A DNA stretch of 64,000 nucleotides from Thiosymbion sp942492625 (GTDB lineage Bacteria > Pseudomonadota > Gammaproteobacteria > Chromatiales > Chromatiaceae), in assembly GCA_942492625.1 (NCBI GenBank), contig CALOFM010000048.1, positions 56,708 to 120,707 on the forward strand, written 5' to 3'. Positions 1 through 7,275 of the stretch are shown piece by piece. Each line of letters begins with the position of its first letter. Position 1 is the first letter of the stretch. The position numbers and the translations under genes are program-made. The notes below the pieces were generated by a model. It ran no database searches. It saw only the letters and a program-made list of their open reading frames with translations, and was not told the origin of the DNA.

Positions 1-629
1 ACCAGCCCTCCCATGGAGTGACCAACGAGATAAAGACGCTCTCCTGCGCGTGCGGTCTCCTTACGGATACGCTCGGCCAAGTCTTCGCCGAGGGCCCTGA
101 TGTCCTGGCGCCAGTCGTAGGGGTGGAAGTCCGCGTCGAAGCCCGCCACCTTCAATCGAAGCTTGAGCTTGAGATAGGAAAAGAGCAGGACTCCGAGCGC
201 CTGGATATCGGGCGAGCCGCCATCCAGCGACAGATCGGAGAGACGCCCCGCGACAATATCGACAGGGTCGATCCAAATGGTGTCGTCGAACAGGAAGCCT
301 TCGGTGCCGAGCTTCGACCCCATGATGCCCGGGAGGATCAATACCCGAGGTCCGCCACGAACGCGGGCTGTCTGCGCACGCAGTGCCAGTGCCCGCAGGT
401 CCTCGAGCGCATCTTCGCCGAAATAGGCCTCCAGCAGATCCCGATTCTCACCGCTGATCAGGTCGCGCTCGATCGCCGCGTCACTCAAGGCATAACCCGA
501 ACGTCTCTCCGCCCGCTCCTGCGGGGCCGGACCCGTCGATTCGGCGGCTGCAGTGTTCTGCGCAGGTGCCGCTGGTTGGACGTCGGGCTTCTTGGAGCTG
601 GAACGCGAGGGGGTCTTCTTCTTGGCCAT
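1..629 (-). CDS. Alpha/beta-hydrolase, LCAT/lipase-like (3' end outside window)
   Basis: The minus-strand frame opens at ATG 629, behind AAGGAG seven bases upstream, and is still open at base 1, so about 209 N-terminal residues are seen. After a Lys/Ser/Pro/Ala-rich, probably disordered leader of about 45 residues comes a hydrolase-type strand with PGIMGSKL at about 100-107. The nucleophile elbow GHSMGG lies at about 202-207, with the presumed catalytic Ser. This pattern is known from lecithin:cholesterol acyltransferase-like hydrolases and lipases acting on esters. The acid and His of the triad lie beyond the window. The substrate cannot be told; a poly-hydroxyalkanoate or lipid ester is possible. 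Confidence 0.8.
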   Translation of the reverse strand, partial: MAKKKTPSRSSSKKPDVQPAAPAQNTAAAESTGPAPQERAERRSGYALSDAAIERDLISGENRDLLEAYFGEDALEDLRALALRAQTARVRGGPRVLILPGIMGSKLGTEGFLFDDTIWIDPVDIVAGRLSDLSLDGGSPDIQALGVLLFSYLKLKLRLKVAGFDADFHPYDWRQDIRALGEDLAERIRKETARAGERLYLVGHSMGGL

Positions 630-801
630 GATATGCTCCTTGTCGGATCCGCTTCGTTGCCGGGAGGCTGACCAGACGTGTCGGGTGGATGGTCTTCTAT
701 CGAGGGAATCGACCGCGTCTAAGTGTAGCCTAACCCGATGACATTTCCCGGACTCACCAGCTCGCCTGAACCGCCCCCAGCATCGGAGAGGACCCGCTTT
801 C

Positions 802-1347
802 TCAGCGCAGCCCGGGGCGAAGTATTTCCCGCTGAATCCGCATTTCCAGACGTTGGCGCTCGAGCTCGCGCCGGGCCTTGAGCTCACGCGGCTTCGCCAC
901 CGGCCGCTGCACCTCGAACCGCCGCCGGTGCCGCTCGCTGATTCGGGACTGGCGCTGCCGAAGCTCAAGCTCACGCGCCCTGCCCAATTGGCGCTGCTCG
1001 AGCCTATCGAGCTTGGACGCCGCTCTCGGCGCCAAGGGCTCGACGCCCTCGCGGAAGGTTTTCTGATCATGCTTCAGCTGGAGCCAGTCTTCCGCCTGCA
1101 GCCTCTCCTGCCGCCCAAAGCCCCCAGGGTCCGCAGCCTCCGAATTGGCCATCGGCAACAACAAGACGGGGAGCAACGCCAGGATGGGCGTTCCGGAATG
1201 AGGCCGGCGCACAACATTGGTGCAGGATCTGCGCAGATACCCATCAGTGGTGCGGAACCAATTCGAGGACCCTGGCTCACCGAATCTGCGAAAGAACTTC
1301 AACATTTTGATTTGACGCATTTTTTCTGCATCCGGCGAACTTGGCAC
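802..1347 (-). CDS. Hypothetical protein, Arg/Glu-rich, probable coiled coil
   Basis: A 181-residue frame with no recognised family. A hydrophobic run (ILALLPVLLLPMA) near residues 54-66, followed by SEAAD, could be a late signal peptide or membrane anchor. The rest is strongly charged, dominated by Arg, Glu, Gln and Leu in a heptad-like pattern that suggests a long helix. No clear Shine-Dalgarno precedes the first start; ATGs further in (for example 1302) are alternatives. It is transcribed away from the candidate sigma-54 promoter, which lies just upstream on the other strand. Coding status is moderate; function unknown. Confidence 0.5.
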   Translation of the reverse strand: MPSSPDAEKMRQIKMLKFFRRFGEPGSSNWFRTTDGYLRRSCTNVVRRPHSGTPILALLPVLLLPMANSEAADPGGFGRQERLQAEDWLQLKHDQKTFREGVEPLAPRAASKLDRLEQRQLGRARELELRQRQSRISERHRRRFEVQRPVAKPRELKARRELERQRLEMRIQREILRPGLR

Positions 1348-1356
1348 GGAGTCTGC
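1342..1356 (+). promoter_or_regulatory. Sigma-54 (RpoN) -24/-12 promoter
   Basis: TTGGCACGGAGTCTGC at 1341-1356 matches the RpoN consensus TGGCAC-N5-TTGC at every strongly conserved base. GG is at 1343-1344 and GC at 1355-1356, exactly 12 bases apart. The predicted start is about 1368, the first bases of the stem-loop RNA described next. An enhancer-binding protein site would be expected about 80-150 bases upstream, inside the neighbouring hypothetical gene; none was identified by eye. Confidence 0.7.
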
Positions 1357-1367
1357 CTATAACACAG

Positions 1368-1451
1368 TGAGACGGAAACCCCCTCTCCGGTATCCGTTCT
1401 CTGACCTCCTCAGTGGTTACATAGCCCCGCTCCTTTGCGGGGCTTTTTTTT
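1368..1451 (+). ncRNA. Candidate sigma-54-dependent small RNA with anti-Shine-Dalgarno loops
   Basis: Starting at the predicted sigma-54 start point, the roughly 84-nt stretch folds by eye into three consecutive hairpins and ends in a perfect intrinsic terminator. Hairpin 1 pairs GAGACGGA (1369-1376) with TCCGTTCTC (1393-1401, one bulged T), leaving a C-rich loop. Hairpin 2 pairs CTGA (1401-1404) with TCAG (1410-1413) and shows CCTCC in its loop, complementary to ribosome binding sites. Hairpin 3 is the terminator. There is no start codon with a ribosome binding site, so a regulatory RNA is the simplest reading. Family unknown. Confidence 0.62.
1423..1451 (+). terminator. Rho-independent terminator of the candidate small RNA
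   Basis: AGCCCCGC (1423-1430), a TCCTTT loop and GCGGGGCT (1437-1444) form an 8-bp GC-rich stem followed by eight T residues. The T tract is on the plus strand, so it serves plus-strand transcription. It abuts the stop codon of the minus-strand OsmC gene. Confidence 0.85.
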
Positions 1452-1848
1452 AGTCCAGAATCTCAGTCGCAAATTCCGGGGCGTTCTGAATGTGCTTCTT
1501 GACGGCGCACAAATCCATCGCTCTGACGATGCCCGAAAGGTACTTCGGAGGAAAGTCGGCGGGGAGCCCGAGCTGGAGCCGCGCCTTGGCGCGTGTTGCC
1601 TTCTTGTCGCCGGATTCCCACAGCATGGAAAGCCGCAGCCCCTCGGTTGAGATCCCCCTGGACTGGCAGAAATTGAGCGCGTAGATTCCGGCGCAGGCTA
1701 CCATCGACGCCAGAAACAGGTCGAACGGCTCGGGCGCACCGGCTTCGCCCCCGGCCTTTGCCGATTGATCCGTGAGAATCTCGTGCTCGCGGATGCGAAC
1801 ATCCACCCGCTTTCCGCCGGGAAAGAGAACGTCGAGTCGTTCACTCAT
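1450..1848 (-). CDS. OsmC/Ohr-family protein
   Basis: 132 residues, full family length. OsmC-like proteins are cytoplasmic thiol peroxidases acting on organic hydroperoxides, or relatives with other roles. The hallmark stretch is PFDLFLASMVACAGIYALNF (residues 41-60), with Cys52 (or Cys61) in the peroxidatic region and Cys114 in LCAVKKH as the likely resolving Cys. It is divergent from the SagB-like gene starting at 1972. The stop codon directly meets the small-RNA terminator, so the two transcripts converge. Distinction between an Ohr-like peroxidase and the broader YhfA-like group cannot be settled by eye. Confidence 0.85.
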   Translation of the reverse strand: MSERLDVLFPGGKRVDVRIREHEILTDQSAKAGGEAGAPEPFDLFLASMVACAGIYALNFCQSRGISTEGLRLSMLWESGDKKATRAKARLQLGLPADFPPKYLSGIVRAMDLCAVKKHIQNAPEFATEILD

Positions 1849-1971
1849 GTAATTTCCTCCATACTTTCGGATCGACTACGTGAAAACGCACGCCAAATGG
1901 CGCACACACCCGGACTATCAATAACCACCGGGGTCGGGCCGCCAACAGTACCAAAGCTCGAGCAAACCCTC

Positions 1972-3615
1972 ATGTCCGAATCACAGAGCGCCCACGATTC
2001 CCGCGCCTTGGTGCGCGCCTACCACGAGCAGAGCAAGCACCGCTTCGACGTTTACGCCCCGGGACCCGCCAGCCTCGATTGGGACGCCCAGCCGAATCCC
2101 TTTCGCCGATTCGCCGAGTGCAAGAGGATCGAGCTGCCACTTTCCGCGGACCGCATCAAGCTGCCGTTCTCCGCCCTCACCGCGACTCCTCACGAATCGG
2201 TCCGGCCGCTGACCGCCCACAGCATCGGCAATCTCCTCGAGCTCAGCCTGGCGATCAGCGCCTGGAAATCCATGGGACCGGCTCGCTGGGCGGTACGTTG
2301 TAATCCCTCCAGTGGAAACCTGCACCCGGTCGAGGCCTATCTGGCGTTGCCCGCGACAGAGCTGGGGCCCGCAGGTATCTATCACTACGAAAGCCTGGAG
2401 CACGTCGTGGAGCTGCGTTGCGCGCTCAACGCCGACTTGTCGGCAAGACTGGCCGCCCTCCTCCCCGCTGGCTGCCTGCTGGTGGGACTGAGCCTGATAC
2501 CCTGGCGAGAAGCCTGGAAGTATGGTGTACGGGCCTGGCGCTATTGCCGGCTCGACCTCGGACACGCCATCGGCGCACTCGGCTATGCCGCCGCCTGTAA
2601 CGGCTGGAAGATGCGGGAGCTGCCCGGCTGGTCCTCCGCACAAATCGCGCAGCTGCTCGGATTGAACCGGGGAGATGACTTCCAGTCAGAGGAGCCGGAA
2701 TACCCCGCCGCACTCCTGATGCTCGGATCGAGACCGTCCGCGCCCGCACCCGGTGACGACCTGCTCCGGGACCTCAGCCGCCAGGACTGGCGGGGCAAGG
2801 CAAACCGGTTAGACCCGCGCCATCTGTACCGCTGGGATGCGGTGGACGACATGGCGCGCCGGGGCGATCCAGCAGTGAGATCGGCACTCCGTGCAGAGAA
2901 GCTCCCACGGCTACCGAGCGCGCCGACAGATCCGCCCGCGGTCGACGTCATCCGGCAACGCCGCAGCGCCCGAGACTTCAATCCCGCCCGCAGCATCGAC
3001 AAAGGCATGTTTTACCGTCTCCTCGACGGCTGCCGTCCACGCCCGGGCACACCCCCATGGGACCTGAATCAGGGCCGAAGCCGGCTCCACCTGCTCCTGT
3101 TCGTGCACCGAGTCGACGGACTCACGCCCGGTCTCTACCTGCTCGGCGCCCACAGGGATGTGGCAGAAGACCTGCGGGGGAAAATGCGCCCGGAATTCAC
3201 CTGGGACCATCCGGACGACTGCCCGGAGCACCTGCCCTGCCACCGTCTCATCAGCGCCGATGCGCGCAAGGCCGCCATGCATCTGGGGTGCCATCAGCAG
3301 ATCTGCGGGGACAGTGCCTTTGCGCTGGCCATGCTGGGTGAGCTCGCGACCGCAGTCGAGGCGGACCCGGGCGGTTACGACATGCTTCTCTGCGAGGCGG
3401 GACGCTTGGGCCAAGCCCTGTACCTGAACGCACAGGCCGAGGGAATCGGCTCAAGTGGAATCGGCTGCTTCTTCGATGACCCCATTCACGAGATGCTTGG
3501 TTTGAAAGACCAGAGTCTGCAGGCCCTATACATGTTTACCGTCGGTCCGGCGTTCGGGGAGAGAGGGATTATCGACGAACCGGCGTATCAGCGGCATGAC
3601 CCACCCCCGTCCTGA
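1972..3615 (+). CDS. SagB-type dehydrogenase / nitroreductase-like protein, two domains
   Basis: 547 residues from ATG 1972. The frame opens earlier (1765), but that part antisenses the OsmC start and lacks family character. Two FMN-nitroreductase-like modules are visible: one at about residues 75-200, containing CNPSSGNLHPVEAY, and a second at about 325-540, containing VIRQRRSARDFN and YLNAQAEGIGSSGIGCFFDD. These motifs are typical of SagB-type dehydrogenases, flavin enzymes that in RiPP pathways oxidise azolines to azoles but also occur alone. No SagC/D cyclodehydratase or precursor peptide lies nearby, so a role outside peptide maturation is likely. Cofactor and product are inferences. Confidence 0.85.
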   Translation: MSESQSAHDSRALVRAYHEQSKHRFDVYAPGPASLDWDAQPNPFRRFAECKRIELPLSADRIKLPFSALTATPHESVRPLTAHSIGNLLELSLAISAWKSMGPARWAVRCNPSSGNLHPVEAYLALPATELGPAGIYHYESLEHVVELRCALNADLSARLAALLPAGCLLVGLSLIPWREAWKYGVRAWRYCRLDLGHAIGALGYAAACNGWKMRELPGWSSAQIAQLLGLNRGDDFQSEEPEYPAALLMLGSRPSAPAPGDDLLRDLSRQDWRGKANRLDPRHLYRWDAVDDMARRGDPAVRSALRAEKLPRLPSAPTDPPAVDVIRQRRSARDFNPARSIDKGMFYRLLDGCRPRPGTPPWDLNQGRSRLHLLLFVHRVDGLTPGLYLLGAHRDVAEDLRGKMRPEFTWDHPDDCPEHLPCHRLISADARKAAMHLGCHQQICGDSAFALAMLGELATAVEADPGGYDMLLCEAGRLGQALYLNAQAEGIGSSGIGCFFDDPIHEMLGLKDQSLQALYMFTVGPAFGERGIIDEPAYQRHDPPPS

Positions 3616-3964
3616 CTCACAGGCGACCGCCGAGCCCCGACGCGTTGGGGACGGGTGCTGCGGAGCCGGGTCCGAATTCGAAGAAACTCGTTTGGAGGAC
3701 GGACGGTAACCGAACACCCAAGTGCGAAACTTGCACTTGGGGGCGTGTACGAGGTGACCGTCGTCACGCTATGATGCACCAGCAACATATCCGCAGTTAG
3801 GCTCGGGCGAGAAAGTCGCCGGCCCGAGGGCGTGCGACCTAGACCGCGCGCCCTACCGTTCTTTCCCATAGCGGCAGGGGAATTCGGGTCTTCGATGAGA
3901 AAGGTCGTTCCGACGCCCAACCGAATCTCAATCTTCTTCTTGCCGATAAACGAGGTCACACTTC
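3616..3964. other. Intergenic region with a 9-bp perfect inverted repeat
   Basis: No convincing gene here. CCCAAGTGC (3717-3725) and GCACTTGGG (3733-3741) form a perfect hairpin with a 7-base loop. No T tract follows, so a terminator is unlikely; an operator or RNA hairpin ahead of the DUF3127 gene is possible. A 123-codon minus-strand frame covers the region but shows no protein-like composition. Confidence 0.5.
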
Positions 3965-4294
3965 ATGGAGCTGACAGGCAAGATCGTTGAAATCCTGCCG
4001 GAGAAATCCGGTAACTCCTCCCGCGGCGAATGGCGTAAGCAAGAATACGTAATCGAGGTCCCCGGCGACTACCCGAAGAAGGTCTGCTTCATGGCGTGGG
4101 GCGATCGCATCGACCAATTCGGGATCCAAGAGGGACAAGAGCTCACCGTATCCATCGACCTGGAGAGCCGCGAGTACAACGGCCGCTGGTACACCGACGT
4201 GAAGGCCTGGAGAGTCGAGCCGGCGGGTCAACAAGACGCCTCCCGGCAAGCCGAGGATCCACCGCCCTTCGACTCTGACGACCTCCCGTTTTAG
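3965..4294 (+). CDS. DUF3127 family protein with SSB-like acidic tip
   Basis: 109 residues starting MELTGKIVEILPEKSG, the typical opening of DUF3127, a small beta-rich domain thought to adopt an OB-like fold. The domain fills about residues 1-80 (EWRKQEYVIEVPG, CFMAWGDR). A short linker follows and the protein ends DSDDLPF. That acidic plus Pro-Phe ending mimics the C-terminal tip of single-strand DNA binding protein (consensus DDDIPF), which docks SSB partners. DNA binding is therefore plausible but not shown. The gene appears monocistronic. Confidence 0.8.
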   Translation: MELTGKIVEILPEKSGNSSRGEWRKQEYVIEVPGDYPKKVCFMAWGDRIDQFGIQEGQELTVSIDLESREYNGRWYTDVKAWRVEPAGQQDASRQAEDPPPFDSDDLPF

Positions 4295-4436
4295 TCCTTC
4301 AACGCACGAGTCGCGGTGAACAGCTTCTGAAATCGCGGCGCGGCGGCCGCTACCTCACCCATTCGGTCCCGCCAAAGCGCTGACCGGCCGGCTGGGGCCC
4401 AAAATGAGGAGGGAAGGGAAGGGGTTAACGCGCCTT

Positions 4437-4661
4437 TCAGGCGGCAGCAGGGTGGAATTCAGTCCAGCGTTCGCGGATTGATGAATCCTGAAAATGCTCC
4501 TTCATTGTCCTCGGATCGACGAAAACATCCATGGGCACGTATTCGTGACCCGCTTTCCGGTCCATCATCTCCAACTCCGCCACGCCTCCGAGGGAATACA
4601 GGTGCCGGTCTATGAGGTCTCGGCTGTTGGAGGCGATGGCGTTCCGCATGCTGTTGGTCAT
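4437..4661 (-). CDS. Small hypothetical protein
   Basis: 74 residues beginning MTNSMRNAIASNSR. ATG 4661 is preferred because GAGGA lies seven bases upstream; the frame also has a start at 4709 without such a site. The sequence is acidic and polar with no membrane segment, and ends RERWTEFHPAAA. No family recognised. It is preceded by an AT-rich stretch suited to a promoter, which supports its being expressed. Confidence 0.5.
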   Translation of the reverse strand: MTNSMRNAIASNSRDLIDRHLYSLGGVAELEMMDRKAGHEYVPMDVFVDPRTMKEHFQDSSIRERWTEFHPAAA

Positions 4662-4767
4662 GTACAGGTCCTCTTCGATGTTGCTGATCACACGAGCTGT
4701 AGAGCTCACCGGCTAGAGAGAGCGGTTGGGCCTGCTCTCTAAGATACACAAAATATCAATAAATTAC

Positions 4768-4796
4768 ATTATATTTCTAAGTTTATACATGAGATA
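4768..4796 (-). promoter_or_regulatory. Possible promoter for the small hypothetical gene
   Basis: In the AT-rich stretch 4741-4800 a perfect TATAAT lies on the minus strand at 4768-4773. The hexamer 17 bases upstream (TATCTC) is a poor -35 match, so confidence is low. The rest of 4710-4860 shows no gene. Confidence 0.3.
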
Positions 4797-4863
4797 GATT
4801 CGAAAGCGTTTCAGATTCTCCGGCTAGTGCGAAAAACCGCCGCGGTTTGCACAGGCAAAGATG

Positions 4864-4901
4864 AAGAAAGAAAACGGGCCTGGACGGTAACGCCCAGGCC
4901 C
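4864..4901 (-). terminator. Rho-independent terminator of the Gly-rich protein gene
   Basis: On the minus strand GGGCCTGG (4901-4894) and CCAGGCCC (4883-4876) form an 8-bp stem with a 10-base loop, followed by the U-rich GTTTTCTTTCTTC. It lies just downstream of the stop at 4927. Confidence 0.75.
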
Positions 4902-4926
4902 CTGTTGCTCCGCGACCGGCGAGCCT

Positions 4927-5745
4927 TTAGTCCTTCTTGCTATCGAACATGTTCATTGGATTGGGCATCTTCTTCATCATGTTCATCGGGTTGAAACCGC
5001 CACCCTTGCCGTCGTCTCCTTCGGGACCATAGTCTGCGGAATCATGACCTTCGGGGGGGCCATATCCCGCGCCGGGACGAGGTCCGCCATAGCCGCCGGG
5101 TCCTCCGGGTCCTGCGCCGTAGCCGCCGGGTCCCGCACCGTAGCCTCCGGGTCCTGCGCCGTAGCCGCCGGGTCCTGCACCGTAGCCGCCAGGTCCTGCA
5201 CCGTAGCCGCCAGGTCCTGCACCGTAGCCGCCAGGTCCTGCACCGTAGCCGCCGGGTCCTGGGCCAAAACCACCGGGGCCTCGGGGACCTCCACCGTAGC
5301 CGCCGGGTCCTCTGGGATCTCCGCCGTAGCCTCCGGGAGGTCCGCCGTAGCCTCCGGGTGGTCCGCCGTAGGCGCCACCCGCTGGCGCATCAGTCCTTCC
5401 GGGAGGCGGCGGCGCGCTGGGCGCGGCAGGTTGCGCTTCGGCACCGGATGGTGCCGCAGACGCGGGCGGCTCGACAGCCGCAGTTGGTGCACCAGGCGCG
5501 GGCGGCGCCTCAGGCAGCCGCCCCTGCTGGGGAGGCGACCCGGGCGGAGGTGCCCCAAATCCGGGACCACCCGGCCCGCCGCCGAAACCGCCCCCACCTG
5601 GAGCCCCCGGACCGAATCCCGGAGCCCCGAATCTCGGCCCTCCCGGCCCCGAAGATCCGCTACCGAAACCCGCGCCCTGAGCCGCGGAGCCCAAGGCCAA
5701 TCCAATTACCACAAGAGCGGCAGCCGATCTTGTATGAATGCTCAT
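4927..5745 (-). CDS. Secreted Gly/Pro-rich repeat protein
   Basis: 272 residues from ATG 5745, chosen because GGAGG lies four bases upstream and because the protein then opens with a clean signal peptide (MSIHTRSAAALVVIGLALGS, cleavage after about residue 24). The mature part is nearly all Gly, Pro, Ala and Tyr: a Gly/Phe-rich segment, a Pro/Ala-rich linker, PPGGYGG repeats, then about seven exact GAGPGGY heptads. It ends with a more ordinary tail rich in Met, Asn and Lys (NPMNMMKKMPNPMNMFD). Low-complexity Gly/Tyr arrays are common in disordered or adhesive surface proteins. Function unknown; an extracytoplasmic structural or phase-separating protein is a guess. Confidence 0.75.
   Translation of the reverse strand: MSIHTRSAAALVVIGLALGSAAQGAGFGSGSSGPGGPRFGAPGFGPGAPGGGGFGGGPGGPGFGAPPPGSPPQQGRLPEAPPAPGAPTAAVEPPASAAPSGAEAQPAAPSAPPPPGRTDAPAGGAYGGPPGGYGGPPGGYGGDPRGPGGYGGGPRGPGGFGPGPGGYGAGPGGYGAGPGGYGAGPGGYGAGPGGYGAGPGGYGAGPGGYGAGPGGPGGYGGPRPGAGYGPPEGHDSADYGPEGDDGKGGGFNPMNMMKKMPNPMNMFDSKKD
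5108..5254 (-). repeat. 21-bp tandem repeat encoding GAGPGGY heptads
   Basis: About seven near-identical 21-bp units, differing mostly at third-codon positions, lie inside the Gly-rich protein gene. Copy number probably varies between strains by slippage or recombination. Confidence 0.85.
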
Positions 5746-5887
5746 ATGTCCTCCAAACTGGTTATTAGAAGCCCAATTTCTGGGCGTAGCCATACTAATG
5801 GATTTGGTTTGCCGCGTATAGAAACCTGGTGTTCCAATCAACCGCCCCCATTAAAGCGAATATGCGGGGACAACATGAAAAAGAAAA

Positions 5888-6187
5888 ATGAGCGACCAAG
5901 GAATTTTTCAGCGATTGCGAAAGCTGATCGGACGCGACTGCCGGTACCTTGGCAAGAGCTGCCGGCTGGTGGAGATTCTCACAGAAGACGGGTTCCTTGT
6001 ATTGGAGACCCGAGAGCAATTGCCACCCATACAGGCGGATCAGTACGGCCAAGCCGCCTACCGCGCGAACGAAACGATGCAGGTTCCGATTTTCGGCCAA
6101 GACGGGACATCCTTTTCGGACGAGATGATGGACCTGTTCGCCTGCCTAAGTGCCCGCGCGCAGACCAACGAGCCGAACAGTAACTAG
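5888..6187 (+). CDS. Conserved-looking hypothetical protein
   Basis: 99 residues, no signal peptide or membrane segment. It contains two short beta-like stretches (CRLVEILTEDGFLVLE and MQVPIFGQDG) and an acidic C-terminal half. It is divergent from the Gly-rich protein gene with 142 bases between starts. The start ATG follows a purine-rich AAAAAGAAAA rather than a classic site. No family recognised; codon use resembles neighbours, which supports a real gene. Confidence 0.6.
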   Translation: MSDQGIFQRLRKLIGRDCRYLGKSCRLVEILTEDGFLVLETREQLPPIQADQYGQAAYRANETMQVPIFGQDGTSFSDEMMDLFACLSARAQTNEPNSN

Positions 6188-6209
6188 AGCGATTTCTGTC
6201 AAATCGCTC
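6187..6209. terminator. Hairpin between convergent genes
   Basis: GAGCGATTT (6187-6195), loop CTGTC, AAATCGCTC (6201-6209): a perfect 9-bp stem directly after the stop of the hypothetical gene and before the end of kdsB. There is no long T tract, so it is only a probable bidirectional terminator. Confidence 0.5.
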
Positions 6210-6259
6210 AGGTCGGCCACGAGCGCGCGCCCGGCAGACTGCCATTCGTTTCCGGGCAG

Positions 6260-7036
6260 TCAGTCGACACAGAGTCCCAAAAACCCGACCACCCTCTGCA
6301 CATCCGACGACGTATCGACTCCCGGCCCAGGCTCCTGCGAAGCCCGCGTTACGTGGATTGCCTCACCATGCCAGAGGACCCGTAGCTGCTCCAGGGATTC
6401 CGCCAGCTCCAGCGGAGCCGGTAGCCAAGCCACGAAGCGCTTCAGAAAGGCGGCCCGGTAGGCGTACAAACCGATATGCCGCAGGAATTCCACCCCTTTC
6501 GGCAAGGTCTTGCGCCCCCCCAGGAACTCATCTCGATGCCAAGGAATGGGCGCACGGGAGAAATAGAGTGCGTACCCTTGCGCGTCGGTGACCAACTTGA
6601 CGACGTGGGGGTCGAAAAGAGTTTCGGTCTCGCGGATGGGAAAGGACAAAGTCGCGATTCCGGCGGAGCCGTGGCCCCGCAGATCCCGCGCCACTTGGTC
6701 GATGAGGCCCGACGGCATGCAGGGCTCGTCACCCTGCAGGTTGACAACGATTGTATCCTGCGGCCAACCGCGGACCTCGATGACCTCGGCGATACGGTCC
6801 GTGCCGCTCCGATGATCCGACCTCGTGAGGGCTACGTCGGCGCCGAAAGCGTTGCAAGCATCGGCGATGCGGGCATCGTCCGTGGCCACCACCACCTCAC
6901 CGGCAGCGCTCGCGCACGCACGTTCGTAGACGTATTGGATGATCGGCTTCCCGGCGATTTCGAGCAACGGCTTGCCAGGAAGCCGGCTGGAGCCGTAACG
7001 CGCCGGTATAACAACCTTGAATCCGCTGTCCGGCAT
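6260..7036 (-). CDS. kdsB: 3-deoxy-manno-octulosonate cytidylyltransferase (CMP-KDO synthetase)
   Basis: 258 residues, normal length. KdsB couples CTP to KDO, giving CMP-KDO for addition to lipid A in the cytoplasm. The nucleotide-binding opening IPARYGSSRLPGKPLLEI (residues 10-27), VATDD and VVNLQGDEP are all present. It is the last gene of the comEC-exbB-exbD-msbA-lpxK-trm112-kdsB block, 44 bases after the Trm112-like gene, which ties it to lipopolysaccharide inner-core synthesis. The call is secure. Confidence 0.95.
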   Translation of the reverse strand: MPDSGFKVVIPARYGSSRLPGKPLLEIAGKPIIQYVYERACASAAGEVVVATDDARIADACNAFGADVALTRSDHRSGTDRIAEVIEVRGWPQDTIVVNLQGDEPCMPSGLIDQVARDLRGHGSAGIATLSFPIRETETLFDPHVVKLVTDAQGYALYFSRAPIPWHRDEFLGGRKTLPKGVEFLRHIGLYAYRAAFLKRFVAWLPAPLELAESLEQLRVLWHGEAIHVTRASQEPGPGVDTSSDVQRVVGFLGLCVD

Positions 7037-7080
7037 GGCGATTTCCTGCTCAGGGTTGGGGGGCCAGCAGGACTGGGGGG

Positions 7081-7275
7081 TCAGGACTCGGGGATCTCTT
7101 GGTCTGCAGGGAGCTCACGGGCTTCCTCCTCCAGCATCACGGGAATATCGTCCCGAATCGGATAGGCAAGGCGGTCAACGCGGCAAATAAGCTCAACCGC
7201 GGCCTTGTCGTAGTAAAGGATGCCTTTGCAAACGGGGCACCTCAGGATGTCCAACAGCTTTTTATCCATCGCCAA
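7081..7275 (-). CDS. Trm112/YcaR-family small protein
   Basis: 64 residues with the family pattern LLDILRCPVCKGILYY and LICRVDRLAYPIRDDIPVML. The CPVC pair suggests a zinc-ribbon remnant; only three Cys are seen. Homologues sit between lpxK and kdsB in many gammaproteobacteria, as here. The reading frame overlaps the end of lpxK by 14 bases, implying translational coupling. The exact role in this operon is not known; eukaryotic Trm112 activates methyltransferases. Confidence 0.85.
   Translation of the reverse strand: MAMDKKLLDILRCPVCKGILYYDKAAVELICRVDRLAYPIRDDIPVMLEEEARELPADQEIPES

Noticed and set aside
18..671. 217-codon plus-strand frame at the left edge
   Set aside because: The opposite strand encodes a hydrolase with a GHSMGG elbow and a good ribosome site, so this is its shadow.
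3588..3959. 123-codon minus-strand frame
   Set aside because: No ribosome site, composition rich in Arg/Ser/Thr/Pro, and it overlaps the SagB 3' end.
5108..5254. Regular 21-bp repeats as a possible CRISPR array
   Set aside because: Units are contiguous without spacers, in frame and encode heptads.
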